A DNA stretch of 64,000 nucleotides from Acanthosepion lycidas (lineage: Eukaryota > Mollusca > Cephalopoda > Sepiida > Sepiidae), in NCBI GenBank assembly GCA_963932145.1, contig OZ010581.1, positions 84,917,604 through 84,981,603 of the forward strand. The letters run 5' to 3'. Below are positions 1 through 11,614 of this stretch, piece by piece. Made by a program: the position numbers and the translations under genes. Positions within the stretch are counted from its first letter, which is position 1. Each line of letters opens with the position of its first letter. The notes under the pieces are model-generated. The model was not told the origin of the DNA. It saw nothing but the letters and a program-made list of their open reading frames with translations, and ran no database searches.

Positions 1-849
1 GGTAATAATAATATCCAATTAACAGCCATGTAATATTTTTTAATTATTTTAAGAACAGTTCTGAAAATATTTTCAAACTTTTTATATGAAGGATACGAAA
101 TTTTTAAAAAGCCTATAGTGGTATACCTTTTGAAAGAATAAAGACTTTTAAAAATATTGAATTATTAAATCGATATTATAGAAAATTACAAAAAGAAAAA
201 AATCTCTATCAATGAATTCTTAAAAATGTTTTTGTTGCAAGCAATAGACTGTAGTGACTACAAAATAATAACTTCCTTCAAATTCGGAGGATCGAGGAAG
301 AAGAACGAAAGGAATTCTCGAGCTTATGTGAAACTATTTTTGAACCAATGAAAACCTTTCCCTCACAATGAAAACCTTTCCCTGTCAGCCAAGAAGGAAA
401 AAATTAGCGAGCCCGTGAGAAATTCTTTTTGACATAAAATGATGAGAACAATTAAATTAATAAGAAAAGAGTGTCTGAAGTCATATAAAAGGTTTCATTT
501 CTGTTTATTGCGACCAGCGTCGAAGTTCTCGTCAGTGTAAAATTACTGGCCAATTATATTATCAGCTTCTAACCAAAGACACAGCACTTCAAAGAATTTT
601 CTCTCAACAATCCAAGAAAGCTAAGTATTTCAAACTGTGGCACCCTGCATTTTTAGAAAGACTAAAAAGAGATATTCATAGAAATATGATTTAATTTTTA
701 TTCGGTTTATTAACCAGTTGTTAGTTATTTAGAAACGAAGAATAATTGAGTTTTGAGAATAATTCTCTAACTGTATTTAGGCGATCCAAAGAGAAGAAGA
801 AAAAAAAAAAATAATAAAAAGAAAGAGAGAGAGGAATAAATAAAACAAA
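1..849. other. AT-rich DNA, no gene seen
   Basis: No convincing coding region or RNA gene is visible. The only structure noted is a direct repeat of about 18 bp (CAATGAAAACCTTTCCCT) at 346-363 and 366-383, a 20-bp period. A purine-rich stretch lies at about 790-850. Confidence 0.5.
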
Positions 850-1165
850 ACCCGGTCATAAGTAAAACTAAGACAAGACAGGTGTCAAAATATATCAGGT
901 CAAATTACCTGACCGAAATCCAGGGAAATAGAAATTGTTATATTTGGTTGAAGAAATAGAGTTTGGAGATAAGAAAATAAAACAAAAAGAAGAGGAAAGA
1001 CAGAAACATAATACGAAAACAGGTCGTAAGCGAAAACACACACGTACGACCAGCACCTAACAAGTGTCAAAATTATCAGGTCAAGCACTTGAACTAATTC
1101 CGTGTCCGCGTAGGATGGAAGTTTTGTTAAGGTTGGCTGAAACAATAAAGATTTTTTTGAACAAT
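850..1165. repeat. diverged tandem duplication, period about 170-180 bp
   Basis: Two blocks share the order of several short words: GGTC(A/G)TAAG at about 853 and 1021, GTGTCAAAAT-TATCAGGTCAA at about 882 and 1064, then a purine-rich tail with TTGGTTGA/TTGGCTGA. Spacing is 168-182 bp, so the copies have diverged by small indels. It lies upstream of the LTR relic and may belong to the same element; that link is not proven. Confidence 0.5.
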
Positions 1166-1739
1166 GAAAACGAAATTTTAATCGGAGGAAAGGTGTTTTT
1201 TTGTGTTGAGGTGGTGACCGGTGGAACTGTATACAGATTCTGACCTGTTAAAAATTGGAACCCCACGATGATGAAGTGGAGACATTTTCAATTCAGATAA
1301 TTAAGATTTTTGACTATCAGGTCTGACCAAAAACAAAGAAGGAAAGAAAACGATTGTCTCGGCTCACAGATAGCGCCAATATTCTTTCCTGAAGTCACAT
1401 CTAATTAGCGGCAGGCTGTTTTGACAGAACCCAGGTGAGAAAAAGCCAAGATTATCATTTTTCGTACGTGTGAAAAAGGCCAACTTAGATTTTGTTTTTT
1501 TTAGAACAAGAACGATGTAAGCCACGCCCGATTGGAGACGGGAGGCGTCCCACCACAGTCTCATTAGCCGAAAGCAGTCACGTGATATGCGGAAAGAGGA
1601 GGGAGAATGCTCGATCAAGAACCATTGGTCGAAAACGGTCACCTGACATACGAGAGACCGGGAGAGATGGGTATGCGTCTTCCCCCCAGAGGCACTGTGA
1701 GAAAGTAGGGGTGAAAATAATAGCGATAATGGGAAATCA

Positions 1740-2906
1740 GAACTAATGCGACTTTTGGGATTATCGAGAGAGCCCTGACGCCGACAGACCCACCCCGGTT
1801 TGCTGCGGCGTCAATAAAAGCAGGACCCCAATCGACAAAGAAATGAGTTCAGCCCCGGACGGCAGCGAGAAGAGATCACCTCGGATGACGGAGGGTTGCG
1901 GCTGGGTTGCGGCAAGAAATCCTTCCAGCCCAAGTCGAAAACAAGAAATCCTTCCAGCCCAAGTCGAAAACAAGAAATCCTTCCAGCCCAAGTCGAAAAC
2001 AAGAAATCCTTCCGGCCCAAGTCAAAGACAAGAGAAGTTCTATCTAAGTCGACGAAGAAGAAGATTACTCGAAAGCCGCGGAGAAGTTGCAGCCAAGTCG
2101 AAAACAAGAAATCCTCCCAGCTCAAGTCGAAAACAAGAAATCCTTCCAGCCCAAGTCGAAAACAAGAAATCCTTCCAGCCCAAGTCGAAAACAAGGAATC
2201 CTTCCGGCCCAGGTCAGGGACAAGAGAAGTTCTATCTAAGTCGACGAAGAAGAAGATTACTCGAAAGCCGCGGAGAAGTTGCAGCCAAGTCGAAGACAAG
2301 GCCAAAGAGTTACTGGACGGAAGAAGAAGAAGAAGTTAAAATCAAGCCCAGCCGAGAACAGAATTCGACCCAACCAGATCGAAGTGAAGAAATACAACTC
2401 AAGTCGAAGAGAAGAATCAACTGCGAATGATTGATAGAAATTAGCCCCAGTGTCGAACTAAACCACACTCCGACATACACAATTCTAGAGAGTAGACAAT
2501 TCGAAATCGTTAAGTTGTATGATAGAAGCTTGGTGCCATAGTCCACAGAGCGGGTCGGGAATGAGAACAATTTTTCTTTATGTAACGGACATTAGATATA
2601 AAAGGTTGTCACCTTTTTTTTTATCAGTAATTTTTTGTCTCGTGAGTTTTTTTTTTCTTTTACTTGTGTTTTGCCACCCCCGTCGGACTCAACTTGCATA
2701 CGGCCCAATCCCTGCTGGTCCCGTCTGTCTAAGATCTAAACACAGCGTGGGTAGACAGACCGGAGATCAGTACAGTTGCTTTAGCAACCAGGTATTGGAA
2801 GTGGGTTGGGAAAGGCGAGGCTGGTGATCATCTAACCAAGAGGTTGGAGCGGCACGCTTGGAACCGGGGGGGGGGGCGACCAGGAGGAGCGACGTCACAG
2901 TTGGCG
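1740..2906 (+). mobile_element. LTR relic with primer-binding-site-like end (family C)
   Basis: The right part (about 2727-2830) matches the regions 27831-27930 and 34048-34150: a shared run of GTCTAAGATC, CAACGTGGGTAGG-like, GAGATCA, CAGTTRCTT, ACCA and GTTGGA words in the same order. It ends in GTCACA followed by TTGGCGCCGTAACCA at 2892-2906, a primer-binding-site-like sequence as found just after a 5' LTR. An AATAAAAGCAGG word lies near 1815. A 29-bp tandem repeat sits inside. No gag-pol can be seen downstream, so this is probably a solo LTR plus leader. The left boundary is uncertain and may lie as far left as about 1300. Confidence 0.55.
1910..2305. repeat. 29-bp tandem repeat with 192-bp higher-order period
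   Basis: The unit, CAAGTCGAAAACAAGAAATC plus CTTCCAGCC, recurs every 29 bp (for example at 1931 and 1960). A larger block, ending in AGAGAAGTTC-TATCTAAGTCGACGAAGAAG, recurs 192 bp apart (2031 and 2223). The unit lacks stops on the plus strand, so long Lys/Arg/Ser/Pro-rich reading frames appear in more than one frame (for instance 1843-2430), and also on the minus strand. These are best read as a consequence of the repeat, not as a gene; no known domain is seen. Confidence 0.85.
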
Positions 2907-4791
2907 CCGTAACCAAAGGATTCGACCCTGGGCCAGGTGTGTACCCGTCACAAAACTATCTTTCTTTGTCTACTTTTGAACGTATGCAGCTATATATTCC
3001 TTTGGTGGGCAACGAATTCACTTAGCGTTGTCTTCATCATTTTTTAATTTTATTTTGTGTCAGATCATTTAATCTGTTGTATGAACTTTTCCTTTTCATA
3101 ACAATACGTTAAAACCTCGGACTTCTTAATTCTGATTTATTTTCCTGAAACTAGCTACTGACACTACTTTTTAAGCGTGTAAATTCTTGAATAAATTTCT
3201 TATCTTGTTTTGATAAAATTACCTATGTGTTTTCTCGTCTTATAATCCTTCATAAATCTTCTTGGTTTGGGTAAATCAACTGTTCCTTTTAACTCTAAGC
3301 CCCATGCCACTATAGCCCTAGATAAATAAAAAAATGTTGATAAATAAAAGTATGTTGAAAGGGCTTTTTTTTTAATTTTCAGAATTAGGCATCCATATCA
3401 ACTTTTCTTTTGGGTTCCAATTATTCTTTTTTTTTTTCGATATTTATTTTTCAAAAACTTGTCTTTAAAAGGGTAAACTTCAATTGAATCTGCCTCGATA
3501 CACAAATTAAAAAAAGTTGGGCGATACAATCTCACGAAAAAAATTCTCTAAAATCTTGAAAGACTTCTTTAAACATAAATATAATATACTGATATATATT
3601 CTCTTTTACATCTATATCAAGTTTTTTTTAAATCCAATGAATGAATTTTGGATGATTTGTAAAAAAAATTGATTTTTAAACCAAAAAATAGATACATTTT
3701 TCCGCAATGAAAGCAAAAATTACTTTTATGAATAAGATATATTATGAACGCTATTGTCTTAGGAAAATAACTTTTCAATGAATAATGAATTTTTAAAAGA
3801 ATTGTTTTCATTTTTTTTAAATTTTAATTATGATAATTTATAAACTTTTAAATCTTTTAAAATTCTATCTTAAGTTGTCTCGGTTAGGTGATATTGCTCT
3901 TAAGTAAAAATATATGTTTGCTAATCATAAAAGGAAAAACTTATTACAATTTAGCGACCACCAAAATTTTAAAAAGAATTTTGAATTTTTTTTATATGTA
4001 TAAAATAAACGTACCGATTTTTGTAAATACGGACGTCCATTAAAGAGCGACAACTATAGTAAATTTAAAACCAAAGTGCCTAAAATTCAATAAAACATTA
4101 GCTTATGGGGTTATTTTGTTAAATTTTTAAGATTACTGGGTAGTTAAAAATTATATAAAAAGGCGCTCACGTTATTTTCCTCAAGTACTTTTTAGAACAA
4201 TATTAGATAAATTTCCGTCTATCAGTCCAGCTGTCAACATGTGAATACCTTAAATAAACAGGTAACACAATGTTAAAAATACATTTTTGTGATATTTGGA
4301 TCTTAAACTAAGTAATATTTGTTTCAAATAAGATTAATTAAACTTTAAATCAGCCAATTTTCTTAAAATAAAGATTCAGAAAAGTATATTTTTATTTTTG
4401 AAAGATTTTTAATAAACAGAATTACATTGTGGAATGAAAATGACTAAAAATGGCGCTAAAAGCAGCGATTTTAGCAATTTCCAAACAAAAACTTCTTCCA
4501 GTAAATTTAAATTGGTTTTGAAATACAGCAAAGGTATCCCGTTTCTGTGATAATACCTAATTTAAAATATTTAAAATGTTTTTTTCGTTTGTTCTTTTAG
4601 AAAACCTATGGCGGCACCTAGATATTTTCAGATAACACTAAATAACATTTTTAAACAAATTTCCGATTCTACTTAAAATCTGGTAATAATATTTATGTCA
4701 GGATTTTTCCCTCCTGTCACCTCTGGATTAGAAAAAAAATTATAAAATAAATTTAGCTTTTTTACTCAGATGTCAATTTTCAGCCATTGTA
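2907..4791. other. AT-rich DNA, no gene seen
   Basis: Homopolymer T and A runs and no conserved protein-like frame. Frames here are short and have amino-acid compositions driven by AT richness (F, K, I, Y). Nothing else is supported. Confidence 0.5.
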
Positions 4792-4825
4792 ATTTTACGT
4801 ATGCATGTATATACATACGTAAAAT
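4792..4825. repeat. perfect 12-bp inverted repeat
   Basis: ATTTTACGTATG (4792-4803) is the exact reverse complement of CATACGTAAAAT (4814-4825), with a 10-nt loop. It could form a cruciform or be the relic of a small hairpin element. Confidence 0.8.
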
Positions 4826-5579
4826 GTACAATTAATTACGCTACGTACAGAATTCAGTGACAATTTATTTAATAAAGTTTTTGCAAATGTGTTCTAATAA
4901 TGTTTATTTGTTATTTCTTCAATTATTTCTTCTGAAAAAAATCACGGTGGTTTCATAATTCACAATATATTAACACATGGTTATGTAACGGGGTAGGTAA
5001 GTTCGGTGTTGATGTATTATTTTCCCAATTGTCATTATTTGTTGACTGTAATGGTGTTGGCATAAATGACAGAAATTAAAAAGCATAAAACGTACAATGA
5101 TAAAATTTGAGACATAAATAACAAGATTTTGTATTTTCTTTTTGTGATGTGAATTACAGAATATTGGTATGATGTAAAAATGTTCTCTTGTTTAAAAGTC
5201 ATTGCTTACTTGGTTTGGTTCCGAGAATTTCGTTTGTGTGGATGCGTTTGAAATTGTCTGTTTTCGATCTTCCCTGACCGCTGGCAGACGTGTATTTCTG
5301 TATTGCTACTTGTCTACTGGTCTATTGACTACATCTATGGGTACTCTAGTCTACACTACTCTACCGACTCTCTTTTGGTGGAAGGGTCGTTTTTATGAGG
5401 GTAGGATTATGAAATATCCTTCTTTTCTATCATAACTTATGACAATGTTATTTTTAGAATGATGAAATATCATCATCATTCTGAACCATAACAATTATAT
5501 TATTTTTTTTGTTACAGTGTCTTTTAAACATTTATTAAATTGTACCTAAGCATGTTACTAGATTATAAAGTGTCGAAAG
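4826..5579. other. no supported gene
   Basis: A 77-codon open frame at 5202-5435 has no recognisable domain, no neighbours and no splice support, so it was not called. The rest is AT-rich. Confidence 0.4.
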
Positions 5580-5595
5580 TTCTTAGCTTAAAAAC

Positions 5596-5665
<70 letters not shown>

Positions 5666-5681
5666 GTTTTTAAGCTAAGAA
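5580..5681. repeat. palindromic element: 18-bp perfect arms around a TA array
   Basis: TTCTTAGCTTAAAAACGT (5580-5597) is the exact reverse complement of ACGTTTTTAAGCTAAGAA (5664-5681). Nearly everything between is (TA)n. The whole 102-bp unit could fold into one hairpin. It looks like a tiny foldback/MITE-like element whose centre expanded into a TA microsatellite. Confidence 0.85.
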
Positions 5682-6554
5682 TACATACACTCACACACAC
5701 GCAACATTTTCTACTAGGATCTTACTAAATATAAAATCTAAACAATAAACAAAACATAACTTCTAAATTGATGGTTGCTATGTTTTTAAAGTCTGCATGC
5801 ATAAACAAAACCTGATGTTTGTTACTCAACGAATGTCAAGTTATATCACCTTTAATTTCAGATCCACAAATAAGAACATACATTACAATTCACTGGTTGT
5901 CTTTGGTGGGAGGGAGGGTTACATACACGTCTCAGCATGTATTGTTACAATTAATAAATTAAGCTGAAAATAGTAGCCATTGAATACTTTTATGGTAAGG
6001 TTTGTATAAATATTCTAATAAATTTAAAAATATTTAACTGTTTCAAGTAATCTTTAATTCTAGATTTGTTTCGATCAGGGACCATTTATTTCATGAATTA
6101 ATAGCATTTATTCTTTGTAATCAATTTTATTGAAATATTTAGAATTCTTAAGAAAATGGATAAAAAATAAACACTTAAAAAAGTTAAGATTCAGTAACTA
6201 AACCATAACTTTTTGAAGTTTGTTGAACACTAAACTTTATTATGACACAGTGACACTGCATTACTAGCATCAGTGTCCTCATTTTGTCAAAACATTTTGG
6301 TCATTGCACTTTTCTTGTATCTGTCGGGTGGTTGAAGAGGAAAAAAAATTACTGCACAGCACAGGAAGTAAGCTCACAACATTCGGTTAAACTGCTAGAG
6401 ACTTCACCTTTTAAGAGAGATGTCAGTCCTGGTGACTGGAATAATCACCCGGTGGAGCTCTATAAAACCAGTGCTTTTTCTCTCTAGTCAAATTTTTGTC
6501 TGTTGTACGTTCCAGTGGGTAGGCTATTCGGAGAACAAACTTGTGACTGCATTG
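5682..6554. other. no supported gene
   Basis: AT-rich sequence without repeats I can name. An open frame at 6284-6487 has no recognisable motif. Confidence 0.4.
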
Positions 6555-9386
6555 CGTTAGAAACTAGGCCTAGAATGGCTGGATACTGGATGTTCAGTGT
6601 GTTCAACAATTTGTTTCATCAGTGATCCGTTCCTGATCGGATCTCCAGGGGTGTGATCACGGTGTTAAAAAATGCAAGCATGGTGGGAGGGAACTAGAGG
6701 ATTACAGGTTCATAATTCTGAACACAAAGTTAAAGATTTGAGCCGAGATTCCGACGCGGAACGTTTGCAGTCAGTTGCAGAGATTCCGTTGGGGCCAGAG
6801 CTGACATGTGCCGCGAAGGTCGAACAATTTAGAACAACCTGCATCTCATCCGCACGATCTTAGGGGACGTGGAAGATTACGAAAAAAGCCACACTGATCA
6901 ATTTGGATCAGTCTAAGGCATTCGACAGGTCGACCATCAGTACATGACAAGCTATCCTTCAGACTGCCGGATTCGAAAGGACTTCTGTAAATGGATTAGC
7001 CTGCTGCATTATGAAAAAAAATAGGGTAACAAGAAACTATTAATGTATATTTTTGTGGGTCGGTTACAAGAGATGGGGGGAAATGGAGATCAAGAGACAA
7101 CAAAGCGCCCCGTAAAAGAATGACTAGAGATACTCATTAAGATATAAAACCCAAATCATTTTATTAAAATAAAAAAATGCGAATTTTATTAGATATTAGG
7201 GATGCACGCATTTGGTCGTTTGTGAGCCCGGAAAAAGGGTTATTAAATTCCTCGACAAATAACATTTTTTTCTAAAATAAGGCTCAATGGTAGTTGTGGA
7301 AAGAAAATCGAGTTCGTACATTCTGCGTTCAGTCTGCACTGTTTATCATCTTTTTTTAGAACCTTTTTCGCTGTTGCGGAACCGACTATTATTGTTCAAT
7401 AGTTGGGGTGAAAATGAGATTTAATTCTGTCGTGAAAACGACAATTTGGTTGTCAAGACTTCGTTAAGGAGTGGATTTCTTTGTCTACACTCAGTTAGGA
7501 TTTTAGATGTCAGAGCGTCTCCTACTCTCTAGCATCGCATTTTCTACAAAGCGGGCGCGTCTTCTACTGCTGTTGATGGCTGCATTGCAGGAATTTTTAC
7601 AGCCAAAAGTCGGCTCCGATTTCCCCGAAAACTTTTGGCGGTCAACACTAGGATTTCAGATTTTAAACGGCTCGAGTAGCCATTGGTTAAAAAAAACTTG
7701 TCAGCGGCGTTGGAGCCCCTCCTGCGCAGTCTGAAGACAGGGCGTGTACATCGGCGCTATGCGAGATCGTTCTCCTTGGAAAGGCTCGAGTCAGGATTTC
7801 AGTATAGGCCGATGACGTATCTATTTTCGTGTCGTGTCGCGGTGACATTGAAGTGGTGCAGAAATCTCTTGAACGGTACGAAGTTATGGAGACCAAGATT
7901 AACCGAGACAAGTCTTTCTGTTTGCGATTGTGATCTTGGAAGGGCGTTGCTTTTCTGAACCCCTTCAGTTGGACTGATGGTCCCGTCTACATTCTTGAAG
8001 TGTGCTTCGGGCCGGATCTTCAGCTGAAGAATAAATGGTCGGAGCTACAGACAAAGCATCGGTTTAGAGTTAACTCCGAAGGCTGTTGTCTTTAAAAAGT
8101 AGGGCCGTGCACAGTCTATATCTTTTGCATTATCCTTTACCGGTTGTCGGTACTTCTCTCTGAGGGTCATCTGAAGGCATCCGAACGCCCGCCCTTCTCT
8201 CTGTTGTGGCGGGGGGGTGGTCAATGGTCCGCAGAGGTCTATATACAGTGTCCGTGTTACGGGGAATGCCGCACTTGTTGAGTCACCGAAATGCCTCGAA
8301 GCTGCTTTTCCTACGCCGCGTGTTGACAGGAGATCCTTTGTAGGAAGGGAGTGTCGCCAGGAATGCACTACCTCTCAATGACTTGAACTTTAGGGTGGGT
8401 TTGGCAGACATGGATTGGAGGAGACGACCGAACATGCCTTCTTCCACATGGACTGGTGAAACGGTTTCTCACGCTCCTAGCCAAGTCAAGAATAGTGCTG
8501 TGGGTTACCCGAATGGAGAGAATCATATGAAACGAGCACTATAATCATCAGGATCTGATTCAATTCTTTGCGCATCAGCTCAAGAGGAAAATCAGAACTG
8601 ACAAAAAGCGATTAGTTTCGGCAGATTTCAGTGAAATGTGGATACGTGTTGCAAGCCTAGTTTGCATGAATCGGGCCAAACTTGATTTTCTTTTTAGTTT
8701 CCAGATCACAACGGGGTCGATTCCTAGCGGATTTTACCTCTAGTTAAGCTAGTCTCTTATGTTCTAGTTAGTGTGAATGACTGTCGTGCTCAGCCTCCTT
8801 TTTTGTTATGGTAAGATCTAGAAAGATCCCCTATCTCACGATTTATTTATCCCCGCTTTTTATTTTGATCGGACCATACTTTTACATTTTTTCAACTCCC
8901 AAATTGTTTTGCCTTTCCCCCACCACTAGCGAGTGACCTTCTTCATTCTGTCTGTCGACAGAATACAGGGGTCACTCTCTTTTTTGTGAGTTGGACGGTA
9001 TGTTATTAACATAAATTTAATATTTTTAAAATATTTATTTTACGTTTTATTTGATTAAATACGTTCTCCCTTTTTCCTTTCATACCACTGTAAATATTCT
9101 ACCAAACATCTAAATATTTACATATTTTTGTAAAAAAATAAATAAAATAAACAAATAAATTATTAAAACATATTCAGAAATTTTACCGTCATGACTGTAT
9201 TATTACGTCCGGTGTGAAAATGCGGTATTTTGGTACATGTTCGAATTCAATGGCGAGGAACGTGTTCTTGTGTTGATTGTGTCAATTGTTAGAATGAATC
9301 GAACTAGTTAGGAGTAGGATAGTTAATGACAACCAATTTTTTTCGCTTTCTCTGCCACAAACAAATGTATTTTTGCTAAATAAACA
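6555..9386 (+). mobile_element. Tx1-like LINE copy 1, 5'-truncated and decayed
   Basis: Fragments match the ORF2 at 61684-64000: about 6600-6670 (FNNLF, then PDRISRGVIT), 6745-6870 (RLQSVAE, then GPE-TC), 6900-7006 (NLDQSKAFD, WISLL), 7698-8060 (LEPLLR, then the motif D and PDLQL region) and 8100-8700, ending in KLDFLF at about 8690. The 3' UTR at 8700-9386 matches copies 2-4 and ends with AATAAA and no poly(A) tail. Many stops and frameshifts break the frame, and an unrelated block at 7007-7697 replaces roughly 130 bp of ORF2. The endonuclease region is absent, which fits 5' truncation on insertion. This is an old, dead copy. Confidence 0.85.
7007..7697. other. unidentified block inserted in LINE copy 1
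   Basis: LINE homology stops at about 7006 (CTGCTGCATTA) and resumes at about 7698 (GGCGTTGGAGCCCCTCCT). The roughly 690-bp block between is unlike the LINE. It is AT-rich at its left and GC-richer at its right (about 7500-7690). I see no terminal repeats, coding domain or target-site duplication. Because some LINE sequence is missing at the site, replacement or insertion plus deletion is likelier than a clean transposition. Confidence 0.6.
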
Positions 9387-9870
9387 GTTTTTTTGTCTGT
9401 TGCCTGGGAAAACTTTGTCATTCAAGATTAACCTCAGCTGCTCGATTGCTGAGAGTCAAACGGAGAGAGAAAAAGAAGAAAAAAGAAGACTGTTACTTAA
9501 TTTACTGTTATCATAATTGATAAACTGTGAATTTCCTATTGAGTAAATGATGGATAAGCCTTTGATTGATTGGTTTTACAGCTTATCAACCCTTTGTGGA
9601 TTATTTAAAGCCGAAACATATTGTGCTGTAAGAATAATTTTTTCGAGTGTGAATATTGCAGTACCATTTTTTTTTAAATAATGATTTTTAACAGATACAA
9701 GTCCTACTTTTTAATCTATAGCTAGCGGAGATAGATTCATACCTTTCCCAAGGGAAATGCACATAAGTGAATGCTAGTTGTACAAAAAAGTCAACATTCA
9801 GTGAAAGAGACCAGCAACATCATAAGGAGGATTAATTAATTATTAATCAAATTTACTCATAAAATATTAT
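9387..9870. other. no supported gene
   Basis: AT-rich sequence after the LINE 3' end, with an A/G-rich patch at about 9461-9490. Nothing recognisable. Confidence 0.4.
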
Positions 9871-9875
9871 TAAGG

Positions 9876-10300
9876 ATGGACAACAGAATGAGAATACGCT
9901 ATCTCCATGGTTTGAATAAGGTCAACAAACGGGTTCGAGTCGAAATTTCCAGAAAGGTTACAAACTTACGACAAACGCCTGAAGAAAGTCGAAACGCTGT
10001 GATTATAACCCAAATGAAAATACTAGTCCTACTAAATAGATGTTATAATTTCCACCTTTTAAAAAATCAGAAAAAAAATTCAAATTTGCATGACTCCGAG
10101 AGTATTTAATTAAACTATATGCATGGAAAGTGGAAGAACAGTCTACCTGCGTAGATTGAATAAAGAAAGGGTTCGGTTCAAAATTCAGTGGCGGTTCTGG
10201 TTACAGATTACAACAGTTTCCTGGAGAAGACCGGATGGTACAATAACCGAAACGTCGTGACTATAATAAATATGAGGATAGTAGTACGAAGGTAAAGGCA
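9876..10300 (+). repeat. diverged duplicated segment (two units about 245 bp apart)
   Basis: Unit 1 (9876 to about 10010) and unit 2 (about 10119-10265) share the order of words: a start-like ATGGA, a TACG(C/T)-like patch, GGTTTGAATAAG / GATTGAATAAAG, GGGTTCG, GAAATT/AAAATT, a GTTACA run, then a CTGGAGAA/CTGAAGAA word followed by CGAAACG(C/T). Read in the forward frame, both give basic peptides of similar layout (RYLHGLNK versus YLRRLNKE). The origin is unknown. The frames may be a chance product of the repeat. Confidence 0.5.
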
Positions 10301-11457
10301 TATAATAATGAATATTAAAAAGATTAATGTTGCTGTTGTTAATGTTATGAAAATATAGTTCCTCCTTGGAACGTGGAACTACAATGTAATACATTCAATA
10401 ACAATATCGTTCCATTTTTCGACGAAATCATGTTTTATGTTAATTTATTATTAATAATAAGCAACGCAAATTAATTAATTTAAATCAAGTTATTCGGATA
10501 AAAGAAAGAAAAAAGAAAAGAAATTTTTGGACATTTCTAAAAGCTACTTTTTCATGTTAAATCCTCCCAAATCTTGTACTTCATACTTAATTTTTCAACT
10601 TTAAAAATAATTATTGTTATCATTATCATGTAACTGTCAAGTGTCAATATATTTTCTCTTGTCAGTGTAAGTAAAGTTAATAAGAAGCTGCTTAACTTTC
10701 AAGCAAGTAAGAAAAGTTAGCTTTCTGAAGAAATTGTGAATTAGTTTTCAGCATTCTTTGTCAAAGGAATATAATTTATGTATTTGTTAGTTTGTTTATT
10801 TAATATACCTAAAGACCTCTAAATGTAAAATAAAATGACTGTCTATATAAGTTTAACTAAAAAGCACGAATCTTCAGCTTAATGAAGAGAACTTTTTCTC
10901 TCTCAACTGTCAAATAGGAAAGTTAAATTAAGTGATTTTATTTCAACGTACCTAACTAAGCTCTAGCTACTTTATCATAATGAAAATAATCGGACATTTG
11001 TTAATCCAAACTTTGTCATGTATATCTGTGTAGCAGTTGAAAGTATGTAGTTTAAAATAACTTCGATTAAGCAATCTGCGTTACTGTTCAAATCACAAAG
11101 GACTACTAAAGAATTGAATGGACAATAAATTCACACGTTACTTTACACTTCCATGTAGAAAGTACTGACATCTTATGACCTTTTTATTTTTTTTTTTTTT
11201 TTTTACTAATGATTATTGTAGAAACTAAACTCAAAAAAAGAAAACTAAGTTGGGGTCTTTTATTGTTTACTTTTTTTTATTTTTAGAGATGGGTTTAAAT
11301 GATTTCTTCTTTGTAAGCATTCCACCCATACGTATTTTACTGAAAGAAATATAGAGAAAAAGTTCTAAATTGTGCCAGAAAAGGCGTAAAGTACAAGACA
11401 AGCTACGTGTGGATGAAGTGAGTGGAATTGGTAAATGAATAAATAAAGTTTATTTAC
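10301..11457. other. no exon recognised; possibly first intron of the 11.5-kb gene
   Basis: AT-rich sequence with a long T run near 11190-11205. It lies downstream, on the minus strand, of the candidate exon at 11458-11614, so it would be intronic if that call is right. No second exon was found. Confidence 0.35.
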
Positions 11458-11614
11458 CGCCATAATTTCGCATTTGGTAGTGTTGCTGAAGTTGAGAACT
11501 ATCGGCGGCTGGTGTTGATTCAGCATTTTGATAATTACCATCCATTCCTTTAGGAAGAAATTCAGGATCTGGAGTGACGCGATTCGACATTATTTTGGAT
11601 TCTTCTAATTCCAT
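11458..11614 (-). CDS. candidate first coding exon of an unidentified host gene
   Basis: Reading minus strand from 11614, an ATG opens 52 codons plus one base (MELEESKIMSNRVTPDPEFL, then a Gln/Ser-rich stretch ending in QMRNYG). It stops at GGCG followed by GTAAAT at 11457-11452, a good splice donor, giving a phase-1 exon. Read straight through, the frame ends two codons later. An in-frame TAA lies about 20 nt upstream of the ATG, so the start is bounded; a second in-frame ATG is codon 9. The composition (acidic, Pro/Gln/Asn) and balanced codons differ from the surrounding AT-driven frames. The peptide resembles the disordered N-terminal tail of a membrane or signalling protein, but I do not recognise the family. 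No further exon was found in the window. Confidence 0.45.

Noticed and set aside
1843-2430. 195-codon Lys/Arg/Ser-rich open frame
   Set aside because: It is created by the stop-free 29-bp tandem repeat; other frames and the minus strand are equally open. No domain or splice support.
5202-5435. 77-codon open frame
   Set aside because: No motif, no neighbours, and not clearly different from AT-rich background frames.
5540-5728. Tyr-Ile repeat frame
   Set aside because: Pure translation of the TA microsatellite.
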